The notes under the pieces are model-generated. The model was not told where the DNA came from and searched no databases. It saw only the letters and a program-made list of their open reading frames with translations. A stretch of DNA of 64,000 bases, taken from positions 558,001 to 622,000 of the forward strand of contig NZ_CP168151.1 in the NCBI RefSeq assembly GCF_026913205.2, given 5' to 3'. Every line of letters begins with the position of its first letter. The first letter of the stretch is position 1. This DNA comes from Lentilactobacillus sp. SPB1-3. Lineage in GTDB: Bacteria; Bacillota; Bacilli; Lactobacillales; Lactobacillaceae. The position numbers and the translations under genes are program-made. Below are positions 33,076 to 41,809 of the stretch, one piece after another.

Positions 33076-33993
33076 TTGAAATTAGGATATCTATTTAGCG
33101 GTCAGGGGAGTCAATTTGAAGAAATGGGTCAGGATCTTTACAGAGCTGAACCACTGTATAAGCAAACTGTAGATGAAGCCACGGATGTTTTAGGTATGGA
33201 TCTGAGCAATGCAATGATTTTCGATGATCCTAATAATATTCAAGTAGCAATATTGACGATGAGTACCGCTATTAATCGGGTAATCGCACAGGATATTGAA
33301 GCTCCCATCGTGGCAGCGGGATTAAGTTTGGGTGAATACAGTGCTTTAGTTGCGGCCCGAGCAATGTCGTTTAGTGATGCATTGAAATTAGTTCGAGATC
33401 GCGCACATTACATGGAAATAGCTGGCAAAAACAATCCTGGCAGAATGACTGCAGTGTTAAACGCTGATGATCATTTATTAGCTGAAGCACTGAACTTTGG
33501 TAATGTAAATGGTCGTGTTTTTCCGGCAAATTACAATACTAATTCACAAGTAGTTATTGGTGGGGATGAAACTGGTGTCAGCCAGGCGTCAGAATACCTG
33601 AAGCAACATGGGGTAAAGCGTGTTATCCCAATGAAAGTTGCTGTTGCTTCTCACACTCCATTAATGATCGAGGCTAGTGAAAAATTGGGTAAAAGACTGT
33701 CAGAGGTTGAATTTCATGAGCCTGTATTTCCGGTCATTAGCAACACTATTTCCGCACCATTTACTAAAGATAATCTTGAACAAACTTTGAGGCGACAACT
33801 GATTGAGCCAACTCATTTTGCCGACGGAGTGCAAATCATGACTAATTTGTCAGCTGATACTTTTATCGAATTAGGACCGGGAGCAACTTTAAGCAAATTA
33901 ATTAAAAAAATTAATCGATCTGTTGATACTTATCATGTAGATAGTGTTTCAACGTTGACAGACTTGAGAAATCAATTGGGGGAAGGTAAATGA
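33076..33993 (+). CDS. fabD: malonyl-CoA:ACP transacylase
   Basis: This 305-residue enzyme moves malonyl groups from CoA to ACP. The nucleophile is S84 in GLSLGEYSAL and the catalytic histidine lies in VASHTPLM. The N-terminal motif FSGQGSQ is intact. The start is TTG at 33076, ten bases after the acpP stop, with only a weak ribosome binding site. It overlaps fabG by four bases (ATGA). Confidence 0.95.
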   Translation: MKLGYLFSGQGSQFEEMGQDLYRAEPLYKQTVDEATDVLGMDLSNAMIFDDPNNIQVAILTMSTAINRVIAQDIEAPIVAAGLSLGEYSALVAARAMSFSDALKLVRDRAHYMEIAGKNNPGRMTAVLNADDHLLAEALNFGNVNGRVFPANYNTNSQVVIGGDETGVSQASEYLKQHGVKRVIPMKVAVASHTPLMIEASEKLGKRLSEVEFHEPVFPVISNTISAPFTKDNLEQTLRRQLIEPTHFADGVQIMTNLSADTFIELGPGATLSKLIKKINRSVDTYHVDSVSTLTDLRNQLGEGK

Positions 33994-34721
33994 CATCTGA
34001 TAACCGTGTGGCGTTAGTTACTGGTGCTGCCAAGGGAATTGGCTTGGCCACAGCTAAACGTTTGTATGACGATGGTTTTACTGTTGTAGTTAATACTCAT
34101 TCAGAACTTTCAAGTGAGCAAAAAAATGCATTTGAAGAATCTTCGTATGATTTCGATTTAGTTGTTGGCGATGTATCCGACGATAACGCAGCTAAAACGA
34201 TGGTGGATAATGTTTTTGAAAAATTCGGCAGAATTGACATTTTAGTCAACAATGCTGGAATTACTAAAGATAAGTTGCTAACTAGAATTAATATCGATGA
34301 TTTTAAAACCGTGATTGATACCAACTTAGTTGGGACCTTCAATATGACTAAATATGTCATGAAATACATGCAAAAGCAGCGGTCGGGATCAATCGTTAAT
34401 CTTTCAAGCATCTCAGGAATTCATGGAAATATTGGCCAAGCAAATTACTCAGCTAGTAAAGCTGGCGTAATCGGTCTGACCAAGACAGCTGCTCGTGAAG
34501 GGGCATTGAGAGGAATTCGTGTGAATGCTGTTGCACCTGGAATGGTCCGGACAGATATGGTTGAGGCAATGAGTGAGAAACGTCAGCAGGAATTCGCAGA
34601 AAGTATTCCTTTGAAAAGATTTGGAAACGTTTCTGAAATTGCTGATGCGGTTTCATTCTTAGCAAATAATGATTACATTACTGGCCAAGTATTGACAGTC
34701 GATGGCGGTTTAACTATTTAA
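33990..34721 (+). CDS. fabG: 3-oxoacyl-ACP reductase
   Basis: This 243-residue short-chain dehydrogenase reduces 3-oxoacyl-ACP with NADPH. The cofactor motif is TGAAKGIGLA, followed by NNAGITKD. The Ser-Tyr-Lys triad is in NLSSISG and YSASKAG. Overlap with fabD indicates translational coupling. Confidence 0.95.
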   Translation: MTSDNRVALVTGAAKGIGLATAKRLYDDGFTVVVNTHSELSSEQKNAFEESSYDFDLVVGDVSDDNAAKTMVDNVFEKFGRIDILVNNAGITKDKLLTRINIDDFKTVIDTNLVGTFNMTKYVMKYMQKQRSGSIVNLSSISGIHGNIGQANYSASKAGVIGLTKTAAREGALRGIRVNAVAPGMVRTDMVEAMSEKRQQEFAESIPLKRFGNVSEIADAVSFLANNDYITGQVLTVDGGLTI

Positions 34722-34734
34722 AAGGAGCACGTTT

Positions 34735-35964
34735 ATGAATAGAGTTGTTGTTACAGGAATCGGAACGGTTAATCCGTTAGGAAACGATGTTGAGTCATTC
34801 TTAAATAATATGTTTGATTCTAAAGTTGGAATTACTGAGATCACTAAGTTCGATGCTTCTGGTACTGGAATCACGGTGGCTGGTGAAGTTAAGGACTTTG
34901 ATCCAACTGTTAGATTAGATAAGAAATCGTCTCGCAGAAATGATGCCTTCAGTAATTACGCTGTTTATAGCGCTAAAGAAGCAATGGAAATGGCTGGATT
35001 AAATGAAGATAATCTTGATCCTTATCAACTAGGTGTTATTTACGGTTCCGGAATTGGTGGCTTAACTACGATTGAAGAACAAGTTATTAAAATGCATGAC
35101 AAGGGACCCAAGCGAGTATCACCACTGTTTGTTCCTAATTCTATTGCTAATATGGCTGCTGGAAATATCGCTATTGAATTTAATGCTTTAAATACTAGCC
35201 AAGCAGTTGTTACTGCCTGTTCATCAGGAACTAATTCAATCGGTAATGCATTTGAATTCATCAAATCTAGTAAGGCAGATGTAATGATCGCTGGTGGTTC
35301 AGAGGCCTCAGTTAATGAAATTGGTATCGCAGGTTTCGCGGCTTTAACAGCTTTAAGTAAGAATGAAGATCCATTGCGGGCTTCAATTCCTTTTGATAAA
35401 GATCGGGATGGATTTGTTCTTGGCGAGGGTGCCGGAACATTGATCTTGGAAAGTTATGACCATGCAAAAAATCGTGGTGCTAACATCCTTTGCGAAATCG
35501 TTGGTTACGGCACAACAAGTGATGCATATCATATGACCGCACCGGATCCAGAAGGCCGTGGTGCTATTCGTGCAATGCAACAGGCATTGGATGAAGGAAA
35601 TATTGATGCCAGTGAAGTAGATTATATCAATGCTCATGGAACTAGTACTAAAGCTAATGATAGTGCGGAATCTAAAGCTATTATGAGTGTTTTTGATGAC
35701 AATGATCATGTCAAGGTAAGTAGTACCAAATCAATGACTGGCCACTTGCTTGGTGCCGCTGGTGCTATCGAAGCAGTTGCAGTTGTTGGTGCAATTCAAA
35801 GAAACCAAATGCCAGTGAATGTCGGTTTGAGACATCAAGATGAAGAATGTCCTGTTGACCTAGTTACTGAGGACAACAAGAATGGTGTCGTTAACGTTGC
35901 AATTAGTAATTCATTTGGTTTTGGAGGACATAACGCTGTATTGGCATTCAAGGGAGTTGAATAG
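34735..35964 (+). CDS. fabF: beta-ketoacyl-ACP synthase II
   Basis: This 409-residue elongating condensing enzyme has catalytic C162 in VTACSSGTNSIG and the two histidines in NAHGTST and SMTGHLLGAAGA. It is full length with the usual start MNRVVVTGIGTVNPLGNDVE. It is preceded by AAAGGAGCACG. Confidence 0.96.
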   Translation: MNRVVVTGIGTVNPLGNDVESFLNNMFDSKVGITEITKFDASGTGITVAGEVKDFDPTVRLDKKSSRRNDAFSNYAVYSAKEAMEMAGLNEDNLDPYQLGVIYGSGIGGLTTIEEQVIKMHDKGPKRVSPLFVPNSIANMAAGNIAIEFNALNTSQAVVTACSSGTNSIGNAFEFIKSSKADVMIAGGSEASVNEIGIAGFAALTALSKNEDPLRASIPFDKDRDGFVLGEGAGTLILESYDHAKNRGANILCEIVGYGTTSDAYHMTAPDPEGRGAIRAMQQALDEGNIDASEVDYINAHGTSTKANDSAESKAIMSVFDDNDHVKVSSTKSMTGHLLGAAGAIEAVAVVGAIQRNQMPVNVGLRHQDEECPVDLVTEDNKNGVVNVAISNSFGFGGHNAVLAFKGVE

Positions 35965-35968
35965 CCTG

Positions 35969-36439
35969 ATGGATGAAAAATCAATTGAGAAATTAATGGA
36001 AAAATTTGATCAATCATCGATGATGAATTTTGAACTTCAGGATGATGATTTTAAGTTATCACTAAGTAAACGTGAATCAGCAGAACCAACAATCATTGGC
36101 AATGCTGAACAAGTTGATCGCAGCTCGAGTTCGACCGATATTGAAGCAACTGAAAGTACTGATGATGCCAATGGTAGTTTGCCAACTGAAAATACTGAAG
36201 CAGTTGAAATCAAAGCACCATTAGTGGGAGTTGTTTACTTTTCTCCGAGTCCAGAAAAGCCCGCTTTTAAGGCGATTGGCGATCATGTTTCTAAAGGTGA
36301 AGTTGTTTGTGTGATTGAAGCAATGAAGATGATTAATGAAGTTAAAAGTAATGTGGCTGGTGTAATTACAAACACGTTAGTTGAAGATGGGTCAATGGTT
36401 GAGTTTGACCAACCCATTTTTCAAGTTGAGGAGGAATAG
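35969..36439 (+). CDS. accB: biotin carboxyl carrier protein of acetyl-CoA carboxylase
   Basis: This 156-residue protein carries the biotin of acetyl-CoA carboxylase on the lysine of VIEAMKMINEV. An N-terminal helix and an acidic linker of about 45 residues precede the biotinyl domain. I chose the ATG at 35969 (MDEKSIEKLMEKF), four bases after fabF, with GGAG upstream inside fabF. Biotin would be attached by the BirA encoded just after the operon. Confidence 0.93.
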   Translation: MDEKSIEKLMEKFDQSSMMNFELQDDDFKLSLSKRESAEPTIIGNAEQVDRSSSSTDIEATESTDDANGSLPTENTEAVEIKAPLVGVVYFSPSPEKPAFKAIGDHVSKGEVVCVIEAMKMINEVKSNVAGVITNTLVEDGSMVEFDQPIFQVEEE

Positions 36440-36443
36440 GTAA

Positions 36444-36860
36444 ATGAGTTTGGAAGTTCAAGATGTGATCCCTCAACGTTACCCATTTCAAATGATTGAC
36501 TATTTCAATGAGGTCACTCCTGGGAAAAGTGCTAGTGCAACCAAGTTATTGACTATCAATGAATGGTTCTTCGCTAATCAACCCCAAGATAATTTAGTAG
36601 TTCCTAGGCCTATTTTAATCGAGGCAGTTGCGCAAACTGGTGTTGCTGCCATATTGAGTATGGATGAATACGCAGGAAAAAATGTTTTCTTTGGTGGTAT
36701 TAGATCTGCGAAGTTTACAGATGATTTCAGGCCAGGAGACAAGTTGACCATGGTAGTTACCTTGCAGAAACTGAAGTTAAATGTTGGTGTTGGTCATGGA
36801 GAAATTTTTCGAGAAGGCCAGATGATTGCAGAAGCTGAGCTAGTATTTGCAATTGAATAG
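36444..36860 (+). CDS. fabZ2: FabZ-like hot-dog protein lacking the catalytic histidine
   Basis: This 138-residue FabZ homologue (VIPQRYPFQMIDYF and ILIEAVAQTGVAAI are family blocks) resembles the first gene of the operon. Aligned without gaps to the first copy, the catalytic histidine H50 corresponds to Q46, and HFPGNPVMPGV reads QPQDNLVVPRP here. The catalytic glutamate is kept (E60). FabI reductase, not FabM, is encoded nearby, so it is not obviously an isomerase. A non-catalytic partner or a changed specificity is possible. It lies between accB and accC, as in Lactiplantibacillus. Confidence 0.8.
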   Translation: MSLEVQDVIPQRYPFQMIDYFNEVTPGKSASATKLLTINEWFFANQPQDNLVVPRPILIEAVAQTGVAAILSMDEYAGKNVFFGGIRSAKFTDDFRPGDKLTMVVTLQKLKLNVGVGHGEIFREGQMIAEAELVFAIE

Positions 36861-36878
36861 ACATTCTGAGGTGAATAT

Positions 36879-38258
36879 ATGTTTAAAAAAGTATTAGTTG
36901 CCAATCGTGGCGAAATTGCTGTGCAAATTATCAGAGCTCTTCATGATATGAATATTATTGCTGTTGCGGTTTATTCTAGTGCTGATCAAGATAGTCTATT
37001 CGTGTCATTGGCTGATGAAGCCATTAAAATTGGTGGACCGCAACCCAGTGACTCATATTTGAATATGGCAGAAATTATCAGTGCTGCCAATTTAACTGGA
37101 TGCGAAGCAATTCATCCAGGTTACGGTTTTCTATCTGAAAATGCTGAATTTGCGGCTTTATGCGCAGAGTGTCATATTAAATTTATTGGACCTAACGAAG
37201 ACATCATTCAATTAATGGGTGATAAATCCAACGCCAGATTGGCAATGAAAAAAGCTGGGGTGCCGGTTATTCCTGGTAGTGATGGTGTAGTTAGTGACGT
37301 GAAGGATGCTAAGCAAATTGCAGATGAAATTGGATATCCAATTTTATTAAAGTCAGCCGCAGGCGGTGGGGGAAAAGGTATCCGGCGAGTTGATCGATCT
37401 GCTGATTTGGAATCAGCCTTCTTATCTACTCAGCAAGAAGCACGCATTTCTTATAACGATGATGATATCTATGTGGAAAAATTATTAACTCATACTAAAC
37501 ATATTGAAATGCAGGTAATTGCCGATAATTTTGGCAATATTGTGTATTTGCCAGAGCGAGATTGTTCATTACAAAGAAATCATCAAAAAGTAATTGAAGA
37601 GAGTCCCTGTTCAGAAATTAGTCCGAATGAAAGACAGTATTTGGGTGACATCGTTACAAAAGCCACCAGAAGTTTACATTATACAAATACTGGGACATTC
37701 GAATTTTTAATGGATCGGGAACATAACTTTTACTTTATGGAAATGAACACGCGATTGCAGGTAGAGCACACAATCAGTGAAGAGGTCACGGGAATTGAAT
37801 TAATCAAAGCCATGATTCTAGTGGCTGCTGGAGAGGAATTGCCTTTTGGCCAAGATAAAGCGGTTCTTAAGGGATACGCTATCGAATGTCGATTGAATGC
37901 GGAAGATCCTTATCAAGGATTTGTTCCCCAACCTGGGAAAATAACTCATCTGTATCTTCCTGATGGATCATTGGGGGTCAGGTTTGATTCAGGTATTGTT
38001 CAGGGCAGTTTTATTTCGCCATTTTATGATTCAATGATTGCTAAGGTCATCGTTCATTTAGACGACCGCCAAACGGCTGTTAACAAAATGAATCGAATTT
38101 TAACGGAGTTAGAAATCGGTGGAGTTATGACAAATCAAGATTTTCTGAAAGTTATTCTTCATAGCGATGGATTTATTAGTGGTGAATTCGATACTAGTTA
38201 TCTTGAAGAGGAGATTCTTAAGCCACAGGAGGTTACTAATGGAAACGGGGAAATTTAA
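36879..38258 (+). CDS. accC: acetyl-CoA carboxylase, biotin carboxylase subunit
   Basis: This 459-residue ATP-grasp enzyme carboxylates the biotin of AccB. The start FKKVLVANRGEIAVQIIRAL, ATP-binding loop KSAAGGGGKGIR and catalytic stretch FMEMNTRLQVEHTISEEVTG are present. The last 20 bases overlap accD. Confidence 0.96.
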   Translation: MFKKVLVANRGEIAVQIIRALHDMNIIAVAVYSSADQDSLFVSLADEAIKIGGPQPSDSYLNMAEIISAANLTGCEAIHPGYGFLSENAEFAALCAECHIKFIGPNEDIIQLMGDKSNARLAMKKAGVPVIPGSDGVVSDVKDAKQIADEIGYPILLKSAAGGGGKGIRRVDRSADLESAFLSTQQEARISYNDDDIYVEKLLTHTKHIEMQVIADNFGNIVYLPERDCSLQRNHQKVIEESPCSEISPNERQYLGDIVTKATRSLHYTNTGTFEFLMDREHNFYFMEMNTRLQVEHTISEEVTGIELIKAMILVAAGEELPFGQDKAVLKGYAIECRLNAEDPYQGFVPQPGKITHLYLPDGSLGVRFDSGIVQGSFISPFYDSMIAKVIVHLDDRQTAVNKMNRILTELEIGGVMTNQDFLKVILHSDGFISGEFDTSYLEEEILKPQEVTNGNGEI

Positions 38259-39066
38259 AACTCCTAGTAATGATATCTTAAGAAAAAGAATGAGCGATAT
38301 TCCGGACAATCTCATCAAGGAATGCCCAATTTGTCATGAAGTTTTTTTTGCAAAACAAGTTGGTGCACTGAACGTTTGCCCTAAATGTGGTTATGGTTTT
38401 AGGATTACCGCTAAGAAGAGAGTCGAAATTACTTTCGATGATTTTGAAGAAATTGGTGCTGATATAGTGGCTCCCAGTCGATACCAAAATGCTAAATATT
38501 TGGCAAAACTTGAAAAAGCTAAAGAAGTTACCGGTATTAACGAGAGTGTTCTGACAGGAATGGCCAGGATCCAAGATACTTCATTTGCTGCTGGAATTAT
38601 GGATCCCTTTTTTATCATGGGTAGTCTGGGTTCGATGACCGGCGAGAAAATATCGCGACTATTTAGATTAGCAACCAATAAGTCATTACCAGTGGTTATG
38701 TTCACTTCTTCTGGGGGAGCAAGAATGCAAGAAGGCATCATGTCCTTAATGCAAATGGCCAAGGTTTCTGCGGCGATTAGTGAACATGCCCAAGCCGGAT
38801 TGTTTTATGTAGTAGTGTTATGTGATCCAACCACTGGGGGAGTCACAGCTAGTTTTGCTATGGATGGGGATATTATTCTAGCTGAACCACATGCCCTTGT
38901 CGGATTTGCCGGAAGGCGGGTTATTGAACAAACTATTCGTCAAAAACCACCGGTTGATTTTCAACAGGCCGAGACTGTTTTACAACACGGCTTTATAGAT
39001 GCCATTGTTGAACGAAAAAATATGAAACAGACGTTGCATCAATTGATTAAATTGCATGAAGCTTAG
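38239..39066 (+). CDS. accD: acetyl-CoA carboxylase carboxyltransferase subunit beta
   Basis: This 275-residue subunit has an N-terminal four-cysteine zinc ribbon (CPICHEVFF and CPKCGYGF) and the crotonase-like carboxyltransferase domain (SSGGARMQEG, FAGRRVIEQT). The ATG at 38239 follows CAGGAGGT within accC. It ends eight bases before the accA start and forms a heterotetramer with AccA. Confidence 0.95.
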   Translation: METGKFKTPSNDILRKRMSDIPDNLIKECPICHEVFFAKQVGALNVCPKCGYGFRITAKKRVEITFDDFEEIGADIVAPSRYQNAKYLAKLEKAKEVTGINESVLTGMARIQDTSFAAGIMDPFFIMGSLGSMTGEKISRLFRLATNKSLPVVMFTSSGGARMQEGIMSLMQMAKVSAAISEHAQAGLFYVVVLCDPTTGGVTASFAMDGDIILAEPHALVGFAGRRVIEQTIRQKPPVDFQQAETVLQHGFIDAIVERKNMKQTLHQLIKLHEA

Positions 39067-39076
39067 GAGATTAGCG

Positions 39077-39844
39077 ATGAAAAATTCAGCTTATGAGAAA
39101 GTTTCTGCTGCTCGAAGTCAAAATAAAATTTTGACGACTACATTAGTTAATCAACTGTTAACTAATTTTTTTGAAATTCACGGGGATCGAAGATATGCGG
39201 ATGATCATGCTGTAATTGCTGGAGTCGGTTATTTGGACAAATTACCAATCACAGTGGTTGGAATATCCAAGGGAGACGATACTGAAAGTAATATTGATCG
39301 TCATTTCGGTAGTCCAACTCCGGCCGGTTATCACAAGGCGTTGAGAGCCATGGAGCAAGCAGAAAAATTTAATCGGCCAATTTTAGCTTTGGTAAATACT
39401 CCTGGTGCGTATCCTGATGTTGAATCAGAATATCATGGTCAGGGTTCAGCCGTAGCTCAATGTATAATTCGAGGATTACAACTTAAAGTTCCTTACATCA
39501 GTATCATTCTTGGGGAAGGTGGTAGTGGCGGAGCACTTGCGCTTTGCTGCGGGGATGAGGTTTACATGCTGGAAAACAGTATCTACTCAGTACTATCACC
39601 AGAAGGATATGCTAGCATCATGTGGAAAGATTCAAAAAAGGTTGCTGAAGCGGCTGAAGAATTAGGATTAACACCTGAGGCCTTGCTTAAAGAACACGTA
39701 ATTGAAGGTATATTACCAGAGGTAGAGTCAAAGACAGATGTGAATAATCTGAAGCAGTTTCTAAACGACCGTTTTAAAATGCTTCAAGATTTAAGCGTTA
39801 CTGAACTACTTGAGCAACGCAATATGCGGTATGAAAAGTTTTAA
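39077..39844 (+). CDS. accA: acetyl-CoA carboxylase carboxyltransferase subunit alpha
   Basis: This 255-residue AccA begins directly with the catalytic core, as in lactobacilli. HGDRRYADD, NTPGAYPDVESE and GEGGSGGALALCCGD are visible. I chose the ATG at 39077, after TTAGGAGA. It forms the carboxyltransferase with AccD. Confidence 0.95.
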   Translation: MKNSAYEKVSAARSQNKILTTTLVNQLLTNFFEIHGDRRYADDHAVIAGVGYLDKLPITVVGISKGDDTESNIDRHFGSPTPAGYHKALRAMEQAEKFNRPILALVNTPGAYPDVESEYHGQGSAVAQCIIRGLQLKVPYISIILGEGGSGGALALCCGDEVYMLENSIYSVLSPEGYASIMWKDSKKVAEAAEELGLTPEALLKEHVIEGILPEVESKTDVNNLKQFLNDRFKMLQDLSVTELLEQRNMRYEKF

Positions 39845-39863
39845 GAAATTCGGAGGAGAAACA

Positions 39864-40622
39864 ATGGATGGGATTTTGACTGGCAAAACGATTGTCATCA
39901 TGGGAGTGGCTAACAAACGAAGTATTGCTTGGGGATGTACCAACGCACTGATTGAACAAGGCGCTAGAGTTATTTTGACATATCAAAACGACCGCATTAA
40001 AGAAAGCCTGCAAAGGTTTGTTCCAGAAGACATAGATATGGTTGAATGTGATGTTGCTGAAGACAGTAATATTGAGTTAGCTTTTCAAAAAATTGGTGAT
40101 AAATATGGCAAGATCGATGGTGTCATTCATGCAATCGCATTTGCCGATAAAGATACACTAACTAATGGGGTGCTCAATACCGAAAAAGAAGGCTATGATT
40201 TAGCCCAAAACATTAGCGCCTATTCATTAATTGCAGTAACTCGCTATGCTAAACCATATCTTAATAATCCAGCTAGTATCATTACTCTGACATATTTTGG
40301 CTCAATCCGGGCCATTCCAAATTACAATATGATGGGAATCGCTAAGGCCTCACTAGAGTCCAGTGTCCGTTACTTAGCTCAAGAATTAGGTGGTGATGGC
40401 ATTCGAGTTAATGCGATTTCAGCTGGTGCCGTTAAAACATTAGCTGTCACTGGGATCAAAGGTCACAGCGAATTGCTTAAAATGTCTAAAGGATTTACAG
40501 TCGATAATATTAGTGTCACAATTGAAGAAATTGGTAATGTTGCCGCATTTCTGATGAGTGATCTGTCAACGGGGATGACAGGTGACACATTGTTCGTTGA
40601 TAAAGGTGTTCATTTAATGTAA
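39864..40622 (+). CDS. fabI: enoyl-ACP reductase FabI
   Basis: This 252-residue NADH-dependent reductase performs the last step of each elongation cycle. It begins LTGKTIVIMGVANKRSIAWG, the divergent cofactor fold of FabI. The Tyr-Lys pair is in YNMMGIAKASLE. The ATG at 39864 follows CGGAGGAG. It is the final gene of the operon. Confidence 0.95.
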   Translation: MDGILTGKTIVIMGVANKRSIAWGCTNALIEQGARVILTYQNDRIKESLQRFVPEDIDMVECDVAEDSNIELAFQKIGDKYGKIDGVIHAIAFADKDTLTNGVLNTEKEGYDLAQNISAYSLIAVTRYAKPYLNNPASIITLTYFGSIRAIPNYNMMGIAKASLESSVRYLAQELGGDGIRVNAISAGAVKTLAVTGIKGHSELLKMSKGFTVDNISVTIEEIGNVAAFLMSDLSTGMTGDTLFVDKGVHLM

Positions 40623-40668
40623 GTGATACGAAATTGTTATTTTATATTTATGCTATTATTTATATTAG

Positions 40669-40699
40669 GAAAGCCGTCCGAAATTCCGGACGGCTTTTA
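40669..40699 (+). terminator. terminator of the fab/acc operon
   Basis: AAAGCCGTCCG pairs perfectly with CGGACGGCTTT around AAATTC and is followed by T residues. Confidence 0.92.
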
Positions 40700-40741
40700 T
40701 TTTGTGAATTTTAATATAAATTACTAATATGGGTAAATAAT

Positions 40742-41548
40742 ATGAAAACAAATCAACTGAACGATAAATTAATCAACAAATTGGCAGAGAAAAATTCAGA
40801 TAGTAAGCAAATGCCGATTATCAGAATTTTTGACGAATTAGATTCCACTAGTGAGTACTTAAAACGACTTATAGCCCAGGCGCCACAGATCAAACCAATG
40901 ATTGTTTTGGCTGCAAAGCAAACTAGTGGTCATGGTAAAAGAGGCCGGCCTTTTTATTCACCAGCTGGGACAGGTATCTATATGAGCATTTTGATTCCAC
41001 AAGTTCAAATTGACCCTGAACTCTCTGGAAGAATAACCATTGGTGCTGCTATGGCTGTCATCGAAGCTATCAAGAATAATTTTTCCAATATTAAATTGAC
41101 TGCCAAATGGGTGAATGACATCTTGTTTCAAGGTCGGAAAATCGGCGGAATCTTAGCTGAAATGATCACTGATGTTAATGAGCAAAAAAATTTAGTTTTA
41201 GGAATTGGAATCAACCTGAATACCCAAGACTTCCCCAACGATTTAAAGGGCCAGGCGGGCTCTCTGACTAACGAAGTAGAATCAGGTGTAAGAGAAGCAA
41301 TTATCTCAGAAATTTACTCAAACTTTATCAAGCAGCTCGGCCAAATAGGTTCTGAGGTAACAATCGATCAGTATCGGCAAGTATCTGACACGATTGGCAG
41401 AATGGTTGAAGTTCAAACTGGTAATATGATTATTCGCGGACTTGCTAAAGATATTGATAATCTCGGCAACTTAGTGGTTGAATTGAATGACGGTCAATTA
41501 AGGCATATCGTCAGTGGGGATGTATTAAAGGTGAACGCGACTAATTAA
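40742..41548 (+). CDS. birA: biotin-[acetyl-CoA carboxylase] ligase (no DNA-binding domain)
   Basis: This 268-residue ligase activates biotin with ATP and attaches it to AccB. Biotin/AMP-binding motifs are SGHGKRGRPFYSPAGTGIY and KWVNDILFQGRKIGGILAE. The roughly 30 residues before the catalytic domain are too short for the helix-turn-helix of bifunctional BirA, so it is probably a pure ligase. The upstream site is weak. Its position after the acc genes fits its role. Confidence 0.92.
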   Translation: MKTNQLNDKLINKLAEKNSDSKQMPIIRIFDELDSTSEYLKRLIAQAPQIKPMIVLAAKQTSGHGKRGRPFYSPAGTGIYMSILIPQVQIDPELSGRITIGAAMAVIEAIKNNFSNIKLTAKWVNDILFQGRKIGGILAEMITDVNEQKNLVLGIGINLNTQDFPNDLKGQAGSLTNEVESGVREAIISEIYSNFIKQLGQIGSEVTIDQYRQVSDTIGRMVEVQTGNMIIRGLAKDIDNLGNLVVELNDGQLRHIVSGDVLKVNATN

Positions 41549-41604
41549 AATGCGCATCGTTAATTCAATTTTAGACGTTAAAGATAAAATATGTCTGGAA
41601 TTAT

Positions 41605-41800
41605 TTGACTAAGCTATGGGTAACTATGATAAAATGAGTGATCTTGTTAGTTTTAACAAAATATATTCAATTAGCCCGACAGCATATCAGGATTATAGCA
41701 ATTTTATTGATTCGTCGGTGCTGTCTTTAATAAACAATAGTTATTTATTAATCAATTGAAATTTAGTAAAAGTCATTAAAGTTAAAAGAAAAATATGAGG
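41605..41800 (+). promoter_or_regulatory. promoter and structured leader of the ABC-F gene
   Basis: TTGACT (41605-41610) precedes an extended -10 TGATAAAAT (41627-41635) at 19-base spacing. The leader of about 170 bases contains TTGTTA/TAACAA (41644-41659) and a long-range GACAGCA (41678-41684) / TGCTGTC (41719-41725) pairing followed by TTTAAT. CCGA/TCGG inside could compete with the second stem. Antibiotic- or stalling-responsive attenuators are known before several ABC-F genes, but this one is only suggestive. Confidence 0.35.
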
Positions 41801-41809
41801 TTAGTTTAA

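Noticed and set aside
41634-41759. A 41-codon open frame (MSDLVSFNKIYSIS...) in the ABC-F leader, as a possible leader peptide
   Set aside because: Its ATG overlaps the -10 box and would not be transcribed, and there is no ribosome binding site.
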